Positions 19,158 through 27,332 of a stretch of DNA of 64,000 bases are shown piece by piece. The notes beneath the pieces were generated by a model. It saw only the letters and a program-made list of their open reading frames with translations. It did not search any database and was not told the origin of the DNA. The stretch lies in the NCBI GenBank assembly GCA_038246575.1, contig JBBRVU010000006.1:1-64000 (forward strand), written 5' to 3'. The stretch comes from JACCUZ01 sp038246575 (GTDB lineage: Bacteria > Actinomycetota > Actinomycetes > JACCUZ01). The translations under genes were made by a program, and so were the position numbers. Each line of letters begins with the position of its first letter. Within the stretch, counting starts at the first letter, position 1.

Positions 19158-19950
19158 GCGCCCCGGAGCCCAGACCGGCGACGAACCGGGTGAGCTCGGA
19201 CTGCAGCCGGGTGGCCGCCCCGACGATCGGGTCCTGGGCCGTCCCGCCGGCCAGCACGCGCAGCTCGAACCAGCCGTACCAGGCGACGTAGGCGCCCGCG
19301 AGCAGCAGCAGGCCGGCGCCGACCCGATCCAGGACCGGGCCCGCACGGCGGAGCCGGGCAACCGCCGACCCCCGGGCGAGGGCCACGGTCATCGCCAGCG
19401 CGCCGACCACCGCGCCCATCCCGAGGGCGTAGACCACGAAGGTGAGAAGGACACCACCGGCGCTTCCGGCCCGAGCGGCGGCGGCGGAGACGGCCAGGAA
19501 CGGGCCGATGGTGCACGAGAGCGAGGCAGCCGCGAAACCCACGCCGTACAGCACCTGTGACCGCAGCGTCTGGGTCGGTGCGTGGCCGACCCTCGCCAGC
19601 GCGCCGATGCCGGGCACCTTCCCGCCCCGCAGCAGCGCCCAGGCGCCCAGCAGGATCAGGCCGGCCCCCATCAGCAGCGTGACCACGGGGAGGTAGCGGT
19701 CGATTGACAGGCTGAGCCGGGCGATGAGCACGCCGACGACCCCGAACACGACCACGAACCCCGCAGTCATCGCCAGGCTGAACCGGGCCGCCCGCCACAC
19801 CTGGTCCTGCACGCTGGCGGCGCGACCGCCAGGCGTTTCTCCGACCAGCATGAGCAGGTACGCCGGCAGCAACGCGAACCCGCACGGATTCAGCGCTGCG
19901 ACGGCACCGGCGACCAGCGCGAGTGCCAGCGGCAGCTCGACGAGGCTCAT
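19072..19950 (-). CDS. ccdA: CcdA/DsbD-type thiol-disulfide transporter
   Basis: Integral membrane protein of 292 residues that moves reducing equivalents across the membrane to an extracytoplasmic thioredoxin-like protein. About seven transmembrane segments are visible. The paired redox cysteines fall in the first (AALNPCGFALLPAYL) and fourth (AASLSCTIGPFLAV) segments, as expected for CcdA. The tail after residue 235 is longer than in minimal CcdA and ends RRRDRVSSS. It begins 2 bp after the thioredoxin-like lipoprotein gene, its probable partner. Confidence 0.9.
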   Translation of the reverse strand: MSLVELPLALALVAGAVAALNPCGFALLPAYLLMLVGETPGGRAASVQDQVWRAARFSLAMTAGFVVVFGVVGVLIARLSLSIDRYLPVVTLLMGAGLILLGAWALLRGGKVPGIGALARVGHAPTQTLRSQVLYGVGFAAASLSCTIGPFLAVSAAAARAGSAGGVLLTFVVYALGMGAVVGALAMTVALARGSAVARLRRAGPVLDRVGAGLLLLAGAYVAWYGWFELRVLAGGTAQDPIVGAATRLQSELTRFVAGLGSGALSGLAVAVLLGVASLAWSSRRRDRVSSS

Positions 19951-19952
19951 GG

Positions 19953-20525
19953 TCAGCCCAGCAGCGAGCGAGCCTGCGACTCCAGCTGCTCGCCGGTCAG
20001 CGACCCGCTGAACGTCTCCACGTTGCCCTTGGCGTCGATGAACGCGAATGACGGCTGGCTCACCACGCCGTAGGTGCTCCAGATCTCGCCGTCCGCGTCG
20101 ACGACGTGCTCGAGGCCGCCGACGCCGGTGTCGGTGACGAACTGCTTCATGTCGGGGACCTCGCCACGACCCGGAACGCCCAGGATCGTCACGTCGCTGC
20201 CCAGCCGCTTGGCGGCCTTGGCGATCTCCGGTGCCTCGGCGCGGCAGATCGTGCACCACGGTGCCCAGAACCACAGGACCGTGGGCTTGCCCTGCAGGCT
20301 GGCGAAGTCGAACTCCGCGCCGTCGATGGTGCTGGCCGAGAGCGCTGGCACGGACCCCTGCCCGGCCGAATCCTGCCCGGTCGACTCCTGCCCCTGGCCG
20401 GATCCGGCGGCGCCGCTGCCCTGGCCGGAGGCAGAGCCGGCCGTGGTCCCGGTCGAGCCGGAGCCGCAGGCGGCGAGCACGAACGCCATGGCGGCGGCGA
20501 GGGCGAGTCGGGTCAGCGTGGGCAC
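19953..20525 (-). CDS. TlpA/ResA-like thioredoxin-fold lipoprotein
   Basis: The 190-residue protein has a lipoprotein signal with lipobox LAAC (Cys20). A low-complexity Ser/Gly/Gln linker (about residues 21-57) and a thioredoxin fold follow, with active site FWAPWCTICRAEAPE. The cis-proline segment is VVSQPSFAFID. It probably reduces or resolves disulfides outside the membrane, for example in cytochrome c maturation or protein folding, using electrons from CcdA. The GTG start has GGAGGA six bases upstream. The frame continues upstream without a signal peptide, so the GTG is preferred. Confidence 0.88.
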   Translation of the reverse strand: MPTLTRLALAAAMAFVLAACGSGSTGTTAGSASGQGSGAAGSGQGQESTGQDSAGQGSVPALSASTIDGAEFDFASLQGKPTVLWFWAPWCTICRAEAPEIAKAAKRLGSDVTILGVPGRGEVPDMKQFVTDTGVGGLEHVVDADGEIWSTYGVVSQPSFAFIDAKGNVETFSGSLTGEQLESQARSLLG

Positions 20526-20599
20526 GCGAGTCCTCCGATGGTTGCGGACGAGGGGAACCCGGCCCGGAGCGGCGACCTTCCCGGCGTCCGTCGGCCAAC

Positions 20600-20605
20600 T
20601 ACGGT
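20600..20605 (+). promoter_or_regulatory. -10 box of a leaderless promoter for the MetE-like gene
   Basis: TACGGT ends 7 bp before the GTG at 20613, with no ribosome-binding site between. The gene is divergent from the thioredoxin-like lipoprotein gene. Confidence 0.5.
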
Positions 20606-20612
20606 GGCGGCC

Positions 20613-21632
20613 GTGCGGCAGCCAGTGTTCGGAGCGGGAACGGCGACCGGGGTCGGGTCGATGCCGGGCAGCGACCCCCGCGAGAGCGCGGCCGTGGTGG
20701 CCGGGGAGCTGCCCGACCTGCCCCACCTCGTCGAGCTCCCGGGACGAGGACCGGGGGCCGACCTGGTGGGCCGTGCCGCGGCTCTTCTCGAGGGCCTGCA
20801 CGTCGACGTCCAACCCTCCGGCTGGCGGCTGGTCGACCGGCCGGGCACCGACGAGCGGCGCGCCCGCTCGTACCTCGGCCACGACCTCGACGAGCTGGAG
20901 GCTGCGAACGACGGTCGGGACGGGCCGGTCAAGATCCAGGTGTGCGGGCCCTGGACGCTTGCCACCGCGCTGCGGCTGACCCGTGGCGAGCCCGTGCTGT
21001 CCGACCGGGGCGCCGTCCGAGACCTCACCTCCTCGCTCACCGAGGGACTGGCGGCCCACGTGGCCGAGGTCAGCCGTCGACTGCCGGGGGCGCAGGTGGT
21101 CCTGCAGCTCGACGAGCCTGCGCTGGAGGCTGCGCTGATGGGCGGGATCCGGTCGTCCTCCGGCGCGCGCAGCTTCGCGCCGGTGCCCGACGTCAGCATG
21201 GAGTCGGTCCTGCGTGCCGTGGTGGACGCCGTGGGTGTGCCGGTCGTGGTGCACTGCTGCGCCGGCCGGCCGCCGGTGGGCTTGCTGCACAAGGCAGGCG
21301 TCGCCGGGCTCTCCGTGGACCTCACCGTCCTGCCGCGCGACCTCGACGACGACCTGGGGACCGCGGTCGAGGCCGGTCTGGTGCTGCTGGCCGGGCTCGT
21401 CCCGGCAACGCTGCCCGGCGGCGCGGAGCTGTCGGACGCGGGGGCTACGGTCGAGCCGGTGCGCCGGTTGTGGCACCGCCTGGGGCTGGCCGCTGAGGGG
21501 CTGCGGCACGTGGTGGTCACCCCGACCTGTGGTCTGGCGGGAGCATCGCCCGACCACGCACGGGCTGCCCTGGCCCTTGCCGTCGAGGGCGCCCGCCGGT
21601 TGGCGCAGGATCCGGAGAGGAACATCGAGTAG
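20613..21632 (+). CDS. short MetE-like (cobalamin-independent methionine synthase family) protein
   Basis: The 339-residue protein matches only the catalytic barrel of MetE; full MetE is about 750 residues with a duplicated N-terminal half. The zinc ligands appear intact: His and Cys in VVVHCCAGRPP and the distal Cys in VVTPTCGLAGASP. VLQLDEPALEAAL supplies the usual Asp-Glu-Pro motif. It sits directly before ligA with a 1-bp stop/start overlap, as the M. tuberculosis homologue Rv3015c is placed near ligA. It may be a methyltransferase using a methyl donor other than methyltetrahydrofolate, but the function is not established. Confidence 0.8.
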   Translation: MRQPVFGAGTATGVGSMPGSDPRESAAVVAGELPDLPHLVELPGRGPGADLVGRAAALLEGLHVDVQPSGWRLVDRPGTDERRARSYLGHDLDELEAANDGRDGPVKIQVCGPWTLATALRLTRGEPVLSDRGAVRDLTSSLTEGLAAHVAEVSRRLPGAQVVLQLDEPALEAALMGGIRSSSGARSFAPVPDVSMESVLRAVVDAVGVPVVVHCCAGRPPVGLLHKAGVAGLSVDLTVLPRDLDDDLGTAVEAGLVLLAGLVPATLPGGAELSDAGATVEPVRRLWHRLGLAAEGLRHVVVTPTCGLAGASPDHARAALALAVEGARRLAQDPERNIE

Positions 21633-23731
21633 TGGGTGCACGCAAGGCTTCCGACCTCGAGGTCGCGCACCGGCACGCCGAGCTCGTCGAGCGCATCGAT
21701 CGCGCCCGCTTCGACTACTTCCTGCGCGATGCACCGGCGATCTCCGACGCCGAGTACGACCGGCTGATGCGCGAGCTGCAGAGCATCGAGGACACCCACC
21801 CACAGCTGCGCACACCGGACTCGCCGAGCCAGACCGTCGGCGGCACCTTCTCCACCGAGTTCACCGCGGTCGACCATCTCGAGCGGATGATGAGTCTCGA
21901 CAATGCGTTCTCCACCGACGAGCTCGCGGCGTGGGCCGAGCGGGTCGAGCGGGACGCCGGGGGCACCGACCTGCACTACCTGTGCGAGATCAAGGTCGAC
22001 GGCGTCGCCATCAACCTGCTCTACGAGAACGGGCGGCTGGTGCGTGGCCTGACCCGGGGCAACGGAACCACCGGCGAGGACGTCACCCTCAACATGCGCA
22101 CCGTCGACTCGGTGCCGGAGCGGCTCACCGGCGACAGCGTCCCGGCCCGGCTCGAGGTGCGCGGCGAGGTCTACTTCCCCGTCGAGGCCTTCGCCGAGCT
22201 CAACGCGGGCCTCGTCGAGGCCGGGCGCGCCCCGTTCGCGAACCCCCGCAACGCGGCGGCCGGGTCGCTGCGGCAGAAGGACCCGCGGGTGACGGCCAGT
22301 CGGCCCCTGCACCTGGTCGTGCACGGCATCGGGGCCCGGCAGGGCTACACCCCGCGCCGCCAGTCCGAGGCCTACGACGCGTTGCGCGGTTGGGGGTTGC
22401 CGGTCAGTGACCGATTCCGGGTCGTCGCCGACCTCGACGCGGTCACCGCCTACGTCGACTACTACGGCGAGCACCGCCACGACGTCGAGCACGAGATCGA
22501 CGGCGTGGTCGTCAAGGTCGACGAGGTGACGGTGCAACGGCGACTCGGCTCGACGTCGCGCGCCCCGCGGTGGGCGATCGCGTTCAAGTACCCGCCCGAG
22601 GAGGTCACCACGACGTTGCTCGACATCCGGGTCAACGTCGGTCGCACCGGACGCGTCACGCCGTACGGCGTCATGGAACCCGTGCTGGTCAGCGGCTCCA
22701 CGGTCGAGATGGCGACGCTGCACAATGCGTCGGAGGTCACGCGCAAGGGCGTGCTGGTCGGGGACACGGTCGTGCTGCGCAAGGCTGGCGACGTCATCCC
22801 CGAGATCGTCGGCCCGGTCGTCGACCTGCGCGACGGCACCGAGCGAGCGTTCGTCATGCCCACCACGTGCCCGGACTGCGGCACGACGCTCGCGCCGGAG
22901 AAGGACGGCGACGCCGACATCCGCTGCCCGAACACCAGGTCGTGCCCGGCGCAGCTGCGGGAGCGGATCTTCCACCTCGCCGGCCGCGGTGGCTTCGACA
23001 TCGACGTGCTCGGGTTCGAGGCGGCTGTCGGGCTGCTCGAGGCAGGTGTCGTCGTCGACGAGGGCGACATCTTCGACCTCGACCCGGACAAGCTGTTGCG
23101 CGTCGAGCTGTTCCGCCGCAAGGACGGTGAGCTCACTGCCAACGCCCGCAAGCTGCTCGACGCGATCGCCGCGGCCAGGACGCGACCGCTGTGGCGGGCG
23201 CTGGTCGCGCTGTCGATCCGCCATGTAGGCCCCACCGCGGCGCAGGCGCTGGCTCGGCAGTTCCGCTCGGTCGAGGCCATCCGGACCGCGCCGGTCGAGG
23301 AGCTGGCAGCCACCGAGGGCGTCGGCCCGGTGATCGGCCAGGCCGTGCTCGACTGGTTCGACGTCGACTGGCACGCCTCGATCGTCGACCGGTGGGAGGC
23401 AGCAGGAGTGACCCTCGCCGAGGCCGGCGGTGACGAGGGTCCTCGACCGCTGGAGGGGCTCTCGATCGTGGTGACCGGCTCGCTTGAGGGACTCTCCCGG
23501 GACGAGGCGAAGGAGGCGATCCAGAGTCGCGGCGGACGTTCAGCCGGTTCGGTGTCGAAGAAGACCGACTTCGTCGTGGTGGGAGAGAGCCCCGGTTCGA
23601 AGCACGACAAGGCGCTCGAGCTGGGTGTCCCGGTGCTCGACGAAGCGGGATTCCAGGTCCTGCTTGCCGACGGTCCGGATGCGGCCCGGGCGCTGGCGGT
23701 CGCCGCCGAGGAGCAAGACGAGCGCCCCTAG
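21632..23731 (+). CDS. ligA: NAD-dependent DNA ligase LigA
   Basis: LigA seals nicks using NAD+. The 699-residue protein has the whole architecture. It has domain Ia at residues 10-70, and the adenylated lysine is Lys121 in CEIKVDGVAINLLYENG. The OB fold follows, then a four-cysteine zinc finger (CPDCGTTLAP with CPNTRSCPAQ), HhH motifs (VALSIRHVGPTAA and ATEGVGPVIG) and a C-terminal BRCT domain from LSIVVTGSLEGLSRDEAKE. GGAGAGG precedes the GTG start, which overlaps the upstream stop by 1 bp. Confidence 0.97.
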   Translation: MGARKASDLEVAHRHAELVERIDRARFDYFLRDAPAISDAEYDRLMRELQSIEDTHPQLRTPDSPSQTVGGTFSTEFTAVDHLERMMSLDNAFSTDELAAWAERVERDAGGTDLHYLCEIKVDGVAINLLYENGRLVRGLTRGNGTTGEDVTLNMRTVDSVPERLTGDSVPARLEVRGEVYFPVEAFAELNAGLVEAGRAPFANPRNAAAGSLRQKDPRVTASRPLHLVVHGIGARQGYTPRRQSEAYDALRGWGLPVSDRFRVVADLDAVTAYVDYYGEHRHDVEHEIDGVVVKVDEVTVQRRLGSTSRAPRWAIAFKYPPEEVTTTLLDIRVNVGRTGRVTPYGVMEPVLVSGSTVEMATLHNASEVTRKGVLVGDTVVLRKAGDVIPEIVGPVVDLRDGTERAFVMPTTCPDCGTTLAPEKDGDADIRCPNTRSCPAQLRERIFHLAGRGGFDIDVLGFEAAVGLLEAGVVVDEGDIFDLDPDKLLRVELFRRKDGELTANARKLLDAIAAARTRPLWRALVALSIRHVGPTAAQALARQFRSVEAIRTAPVEELAATEGVGPVIGQAVLDWFDVDWHASIVDRWEAAGVTLAEAGGDEGPRPLEGLSIVVTGSLEGLSRDEAKEAIQSRGGRSAGSVSKKTDFVVVGESPGSKHDKALELGVPVLDEAGFQVLLADGPDAARALAVAAEEQDERP

Positions 23732-23741
23732 GATGGCGCGC

Positions 23742-24050
23742 ATGTCCGAGAGCGCTTCGATCACCCGAGACCAGGTCGCGCACCTCGCGCGGCTGGCCCG
23801 GCTCGCCCTCGACGACGACGAGCTCGACCGCTTCGGCCCCCAGCTCGACGTGATCCTGGCCTCCGTCTCGCGCATCCAGGAGCTCGACACCGCCGACGTG
23901 CCGCCCACGTCGCACGCGCTGCCACTGGAGAACGTCACCCGCCCCGACGAGGTGCGGCCCTGCCTCACCCAGGCGCAGGCACTGTCGGGGGCTCCCGCCG
24001 CCGAGGACGGTCGGTTCCGCGTCCCCCGGATCCTCGGGGAGCAGGCGTGA
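23742..24050 (+). CDS. gatC: Asp/Glu-tRNA amidotransferase subunit C
   Basis: GatC wraps around GatA and GatB and stabilises the heterotrimer. The 102-residue protein has the usual ITRDQVAHLARLARLALDDDEL start and RPDEVRPCLT core. ATG at 23742 is preferred over ATG at 23733 because AGGA lies 8 bp upstream of it and the length fits the family. It begins 10 bp after ligA, and its stop overlaps gatA as GTGA. Confidence 0.95.
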   Translation: MSESASITRDQVAHLARLARLALDDDELDRFGPQLDVILASVSRIQELDTADVPPTSHALPLENVTRPDEVRPCLTQAQALSGAPAAEDGRFRVPRILGEQA

Positions 24051-25561
24051 GCGACCTGACCCGGCTCACGGCAGCCGAGACCGCAGCGGCCATCGCCGGC
24101 GGCGAGGCCAGTGCGCTTGACGTCACCGAGGCCCACCTGGCGCGGATCGCGGCCGTCGACGGGGCAGTGCACGCCTTCCTGCACGTCGACGGCGACGGTG
24201 CTCGCGACGTGGCCCGCCGGATCGACGCCCGCCGCGCGGCCGGCGAGACCCTCGGGCCGCTGGCCGGGGTGCCCATCGCGGTCAAGGACGTCGTGGCCAC
24301 CGAGGGGCTGCCGACGACCTGCGGCTCGCGCATCCTCGACGGCTGGGTGCCGCCCTACGACGCGACGGTGGTCCGCCGACTCAAGGCCGCCGATCTCGTC
24401 GTGCTCGGCAAGACCAACATGGACGAGTTCGCCATGGGGTCCTCCACCGAGCACTCGGCCTACGGCCCGACCCACAACCCGTGGGACCTCGAGCGCATCC
24501 CCGGCGGGTCCGGCGGTGGCTCCGCGGCCGCCGTGGCCGCCTTCGAAGCGCCGCTCGCGGTCGGCACCGACACGGGTGGGTCGATCCGTCAGCCCGCGTC
24601 TGTCACGGGCACAGTCGGTGTGAAGCCGACGTACGGCGGGGTGTCGCGCTACGGCCTGGTCGCCCTCGCCTCGTCGCTGGACCAGGCCGGGCCGTGCGCC
24701 CGGACCGTCCTCGACGCCGCCCTCCTGCACGCGACCCTCGGCGGGCACGACCCGCTCGACTCGACCTCGATCGACGCACCGGTGCCCGACGTGGTCGGCG
24801 CCGCGCGCGCCGCCGACGTCAGCGGCCTGCGCATCGGCGTGGTGAAGCAGTTCTCCGGCGACGGCTACCAGCCCGGCGTGGAGACGCGCTTCCGCGAGTC
24901 CGTCGCGCTGCTCGAGGAGCTCGGGGCTCGAGTGGTCGAGGTCGACTGCCCGGCCTTCGACTACGCACTGCCGGCCTACTACCTCATCCTGCCGAGCGAG
25001 TGCTCGTCGAACCTGGCCCGGTTCGACGCCATGCGCTACGGCCTGCGCGCCGGTGATGACGGCAGCGGCAGCGCCGAGGACGTCATGGCCATCACCCGCG
25101 ACGCAGGCTTCGGTGCCGAGGCGAAGCGACGCATCATGCTCGGCACCTACGCGCTGTCCAGCGGTTACTACGACGCCTACTACGGCCAGGCGCAGAAGGT
25201 GCGCACGCTGATCGCGCGCGACTTCGCTGCCGCCTTCGAGCAGGCCGACGTGCTGGTGTCCCCGACCACGCCGACGACGGCGTTCCGCCTCGGTGAGCGC
25301 ATCGACGACCCGCTGGCGATGTACCTGGCCGACCTGTGCACGATCCCGTCCAACCTCGCCGGCAACGCGTCGATGTCGTTGCCGGTCGGTCTGGCGCCGG
25401 AGGACGGGCTGCCGGTCGGGCTGCAGGTCATCGCGCCCCCGCTGGCCGACGACCGGCTCTATCGCGTCGGTGGAGCACTGGAAGCTGCCCTCGCCGACCG
25501 GTGGGGCCACCTACTCATCGACGAAGCACCCGAGCTCGCGACCCTGGGAGGCGTGCGGTGA
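24047..25561 (+). CDS. gatA: Asp/Glu-tRNA amidotransferase subunit A
   Basis: GatA is the glutaminase that supplies ammonia to GatB. The 504-residue amidase-signature protein shows all of the Ser-cisSer-Lys machinery. The lysine is in AGVPIAVKDVVATEG, the cis-serine in GGSGGGSAAAVAAF, and the nucleophile in GTDTGGSIRQPAS. GKTNMDEFAMGSS is the family-specific loop. It starts at GTG overlapping gatC, and its stop overlaps the following 64-codon gene. Confidence 0.97.
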   Translation: MSDLTRLTAAETAAAIAGGEASALDVTEAHLARIAAVDGAVHAFLHVDGDGARDVARRIDARRAAGETLGPLAGVPIAVKDVVATEGLPTTCGSRILDGWVPPYDATVVRRLKAADLVVLGKTNMDEFAMGSSTEHSAYGPTHNPWDLERIPGGSGGGSAAAVAAFEAPLAVGTDTGGSIRQPASVTGTVGVKPTYGGVSRYGLVALASSLDQAGPCARTVLDAALLHATLGGHDPLDSTSIDAPVPDVVGAARAADVSGLRIGVVKQFSGDGYQPGVETRFRESVALLEELGARVVEVDCPAFDYALPAYYLILPSECSSNLARFDAMRYGLRAGDDGSGSAEDVMAITRDAGFGAEAKRRIMLGTYALSSGYYDAYYGQAQKVRTLIARDFAAAFEQADVLVSPTTPTTAFRLGERIDDPLAMYLADLCTIPSNLAGNASMSLPVGLAPEDGLPVGLQVIAPPLADDRLYRVGGALEAALADRWGHLLIDEAPELATLGGVR

Positions 25562-25752
25562 CGAACATCAAGTCCCTCATCACGTTCATCGGCACCGTGC
25601 TGGCCGGCCGGACCGCCATCTCGCGGGTCCGCCAGGCCCGCGACGACGGCGACCGGATGGAGCTGGTCGACGCGGCGCTCAACCTGGCCGTCGTCGTCAC
25701 CGGCGTCATCATCATCGTCCGGCGGCTGCGCCGGGGCGAGGACGAGGCGTGA
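25558..25752 (+). CDS. 64-aa membrane protein between gatA and gatB
   Basis: This small unknown protein starts VTNIKSLITFIGTVLAGRTA and has a basic/acidic middle (SRVRQARDDGDRMELVDA). One clear transmembrane helix follows (ALNLAVVVTGVIIIVRRL), and the tail is short and acidic. Its GTG overlaps the gatA stop and its stop overlaps the gatB GTG, each by 4 bp, so its translation is locked into the amidotransferase operon. I see no known domain. It may be a membrane tether or an unrelated passenger. Confidence 0.75.
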   Translation: MTNIKSLITFIGTVLAGRTAISRVRQARDDGDRMELVDAALNLAVVVTGVIIIVRRLRRGEDEA

Positions 25753-27299
25753 CGGCCACAGCACCTGAGCTGGTCGACTACGACGACGCGGTCGCCGGGT
25801 TCGACCCGGTGCTGGGGCTCGAGGTCCACGTCGAGCTGGGCACGGTGTCGAAGATGTTCTGCGGGTGCCCCACCGAGTTCGGCGCGGAGCCCAACACCCA
25901 GACCTGCCCCACCTGTCTCGGGCTGCCCGGCTCCCTGCCGGTGCTCAACCGGCTCGCGGTCGAGTCGACGATCCGGGTCGGGCTCGCACTGGGCTGCGAC
26001 ATCGCGTCGTGGTGCCGGTTCGCCCGCAAGAACTACTTCTACCCGGACATGCCCAAGAACTTCCAGACCTCGCAGTACGACGAGCCGCTGTGCACCGAGG
26101 GACACCTCGACGTCGAGGTGCCGACGCCCGACGGGACCCGCACCGTTCGTGTCGAGATCGAGCGGGTGCACATGGAGGAGGACACCGGCAAGTCGCTGCA
26201 CGTGGGCGGCGCCACCGGCCGGATCCAGGGCGCGGACTACTCACTCGTCGACTACAACCGTGCCGGGATCCCGCTGATCGAGATCGTCACGAAGCCGGTC
26301 GAGGGCACCGGCGCGCTGGCGCCGGAGGTGGCCAAGGCCTACGTCACCACCCTGCGTGAGCTGATGCGTTCGCTGAAGGTGTCCGACGTGCGGATGGAGC
26401 AGGGCTCGTTGCGGTGCGACGCAAACCTCTCCCTGCGCCGATCGCCCAGCGACCCGCTCGGCACCCGCTCGGAGACCAAGAACGTGAACTCGCTGCGCTC
26501 GGTCGAGCGCGCGGTGCGCCACGAGATCCGCCGGCAGGCTGCTCTGCTGTCCGCCGGCGGACGCGTGGTGCAGGAGACACGGCACTGGCACGAGGACACG
26601 GGCACGACGACCTCGGGGCGCTCGAAGGAGCAGGCCGAGGACTACCGCTACTTCCCGGAGCCGGACCTGGTCCCGGTGGCCCCGGATGCGGAGTGGGTCG
26701 AGGAGCTGCGCGCCGCGCTGCCGCCGCCGGCCTCGATCCGCCGGCGCGAGCTGCAGGGGCAGTGGGAGGTCTCCGACCCGGAGATGCAGACGCTGGCCAA
26801 CGCCGGTGCGGTCGACCTCGTAGAGGAGACCGTGGGCGCGGCTGCGTCGTTGCTCCCGGACCGTTCTTCCGTGCAGCTCGCGTCGGCGGCGCGCAAGTGG
26901 TGGCTCGGGGAGCTGGCCCGGCACGCGAACGAGCGGGGCACGGATCTGGCGTCGCTGCCGATGACGCCGGCCCAGGTCGCCGAGGTGATGGCGCTCGTCG
27001 AGGCCGGCACGGTCAACGACAAGCTCGCCCGGCAGGTCATCGAGGGTGTCCTTGCCGGCGAGGGCGAGCCGGGCGAGGTCGTCAACAGCCGCGGACTCCT
27101 GGTCGTCAGCGACGACGGGGCGCTGATCACCGCCGTCGACGAGGCCCTCGCCGGGAACCCCGACGTCGCGGCGAAGCTCCGCGGCGGCAAGGTCGCGGCG
27201 GCCGGCGCCATCGTCGGTGCGGTGATGAAGGCGACGAAGGGCCGGGCCGACGCTGCCCGGGTCCGCGAGCTGGTGCTCGAGCGCTGCCCGCCGGCGTGA
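25749..27299 (+). CDS. gatB: Asp/Glu-tRNA amidotransferase subunit B
   Basis: GatB activates and amidates the misacylated Glu-tRNA(Gln) or Asp-tRNA(Asn). The 516-residue protein begins within 20 residues of GLEVHVELGTVSKMFCGCP. It retains the zinc cysteines (FCGCP with TCPTCLGLPG), ARKNYFYPDMPKNFQTSQYD, RVHMEEDTGKS and SLRCDANLSLR. The C-terminal YqeY-like tRNA-binding domain ends in AAGAIVGAVMKATKGRADAA. It starts from GTG overlapping the 64-aa gene and is the last gene of the run from ligA. Confidence 0.97.
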   Translation: MTATAPELVDYDDAVAGFDPVLGLEVHVELGTVSKMFCGCPTEFGAEPNTQTCPTCLGLPGSLPVLNRLAVESTIRVGLALGCDIASWCRFARKNYFYPDMPKNFQTSQYDEPLCTEGHLDVEVPTPDGTRTVRVEIERVHMEEDTGKSLHVGGATGRIQGADYSLVDYNRAGIPLIEIVTKPVEGTGALAPEVAKAYVTTLRELMRSLKVSDVRMEQGSLRCDANLSLRRSPSDPLGTRSETKNVNSLRSVERAVRHEIRRQAALLSAGGRVVQETRHWHEDTGTTTSGRSKEQAEDYRYFPEPDLVPVAPDAEWVEELRAALPPPASIRRRELQGQWEVSDPEMQTLANAGAVDLVEETVGAAASLLPDRSSVQLASAARKWWLGELARHANERGTDLASLPMTPAQVAEVMALVEAGTVNDKLARQVIEGVLAGEGEPGEVVNSRGLLVVSDDGALITAVDEALAGNPDVAAKLRGGKVAAAGAIVGAVMKATKGRADAARVRELVLERCPPA

Positions 27300-27332
27300 C
27301 GTTCGTGACGGTGGCGATCGGGGGGACGGTCT

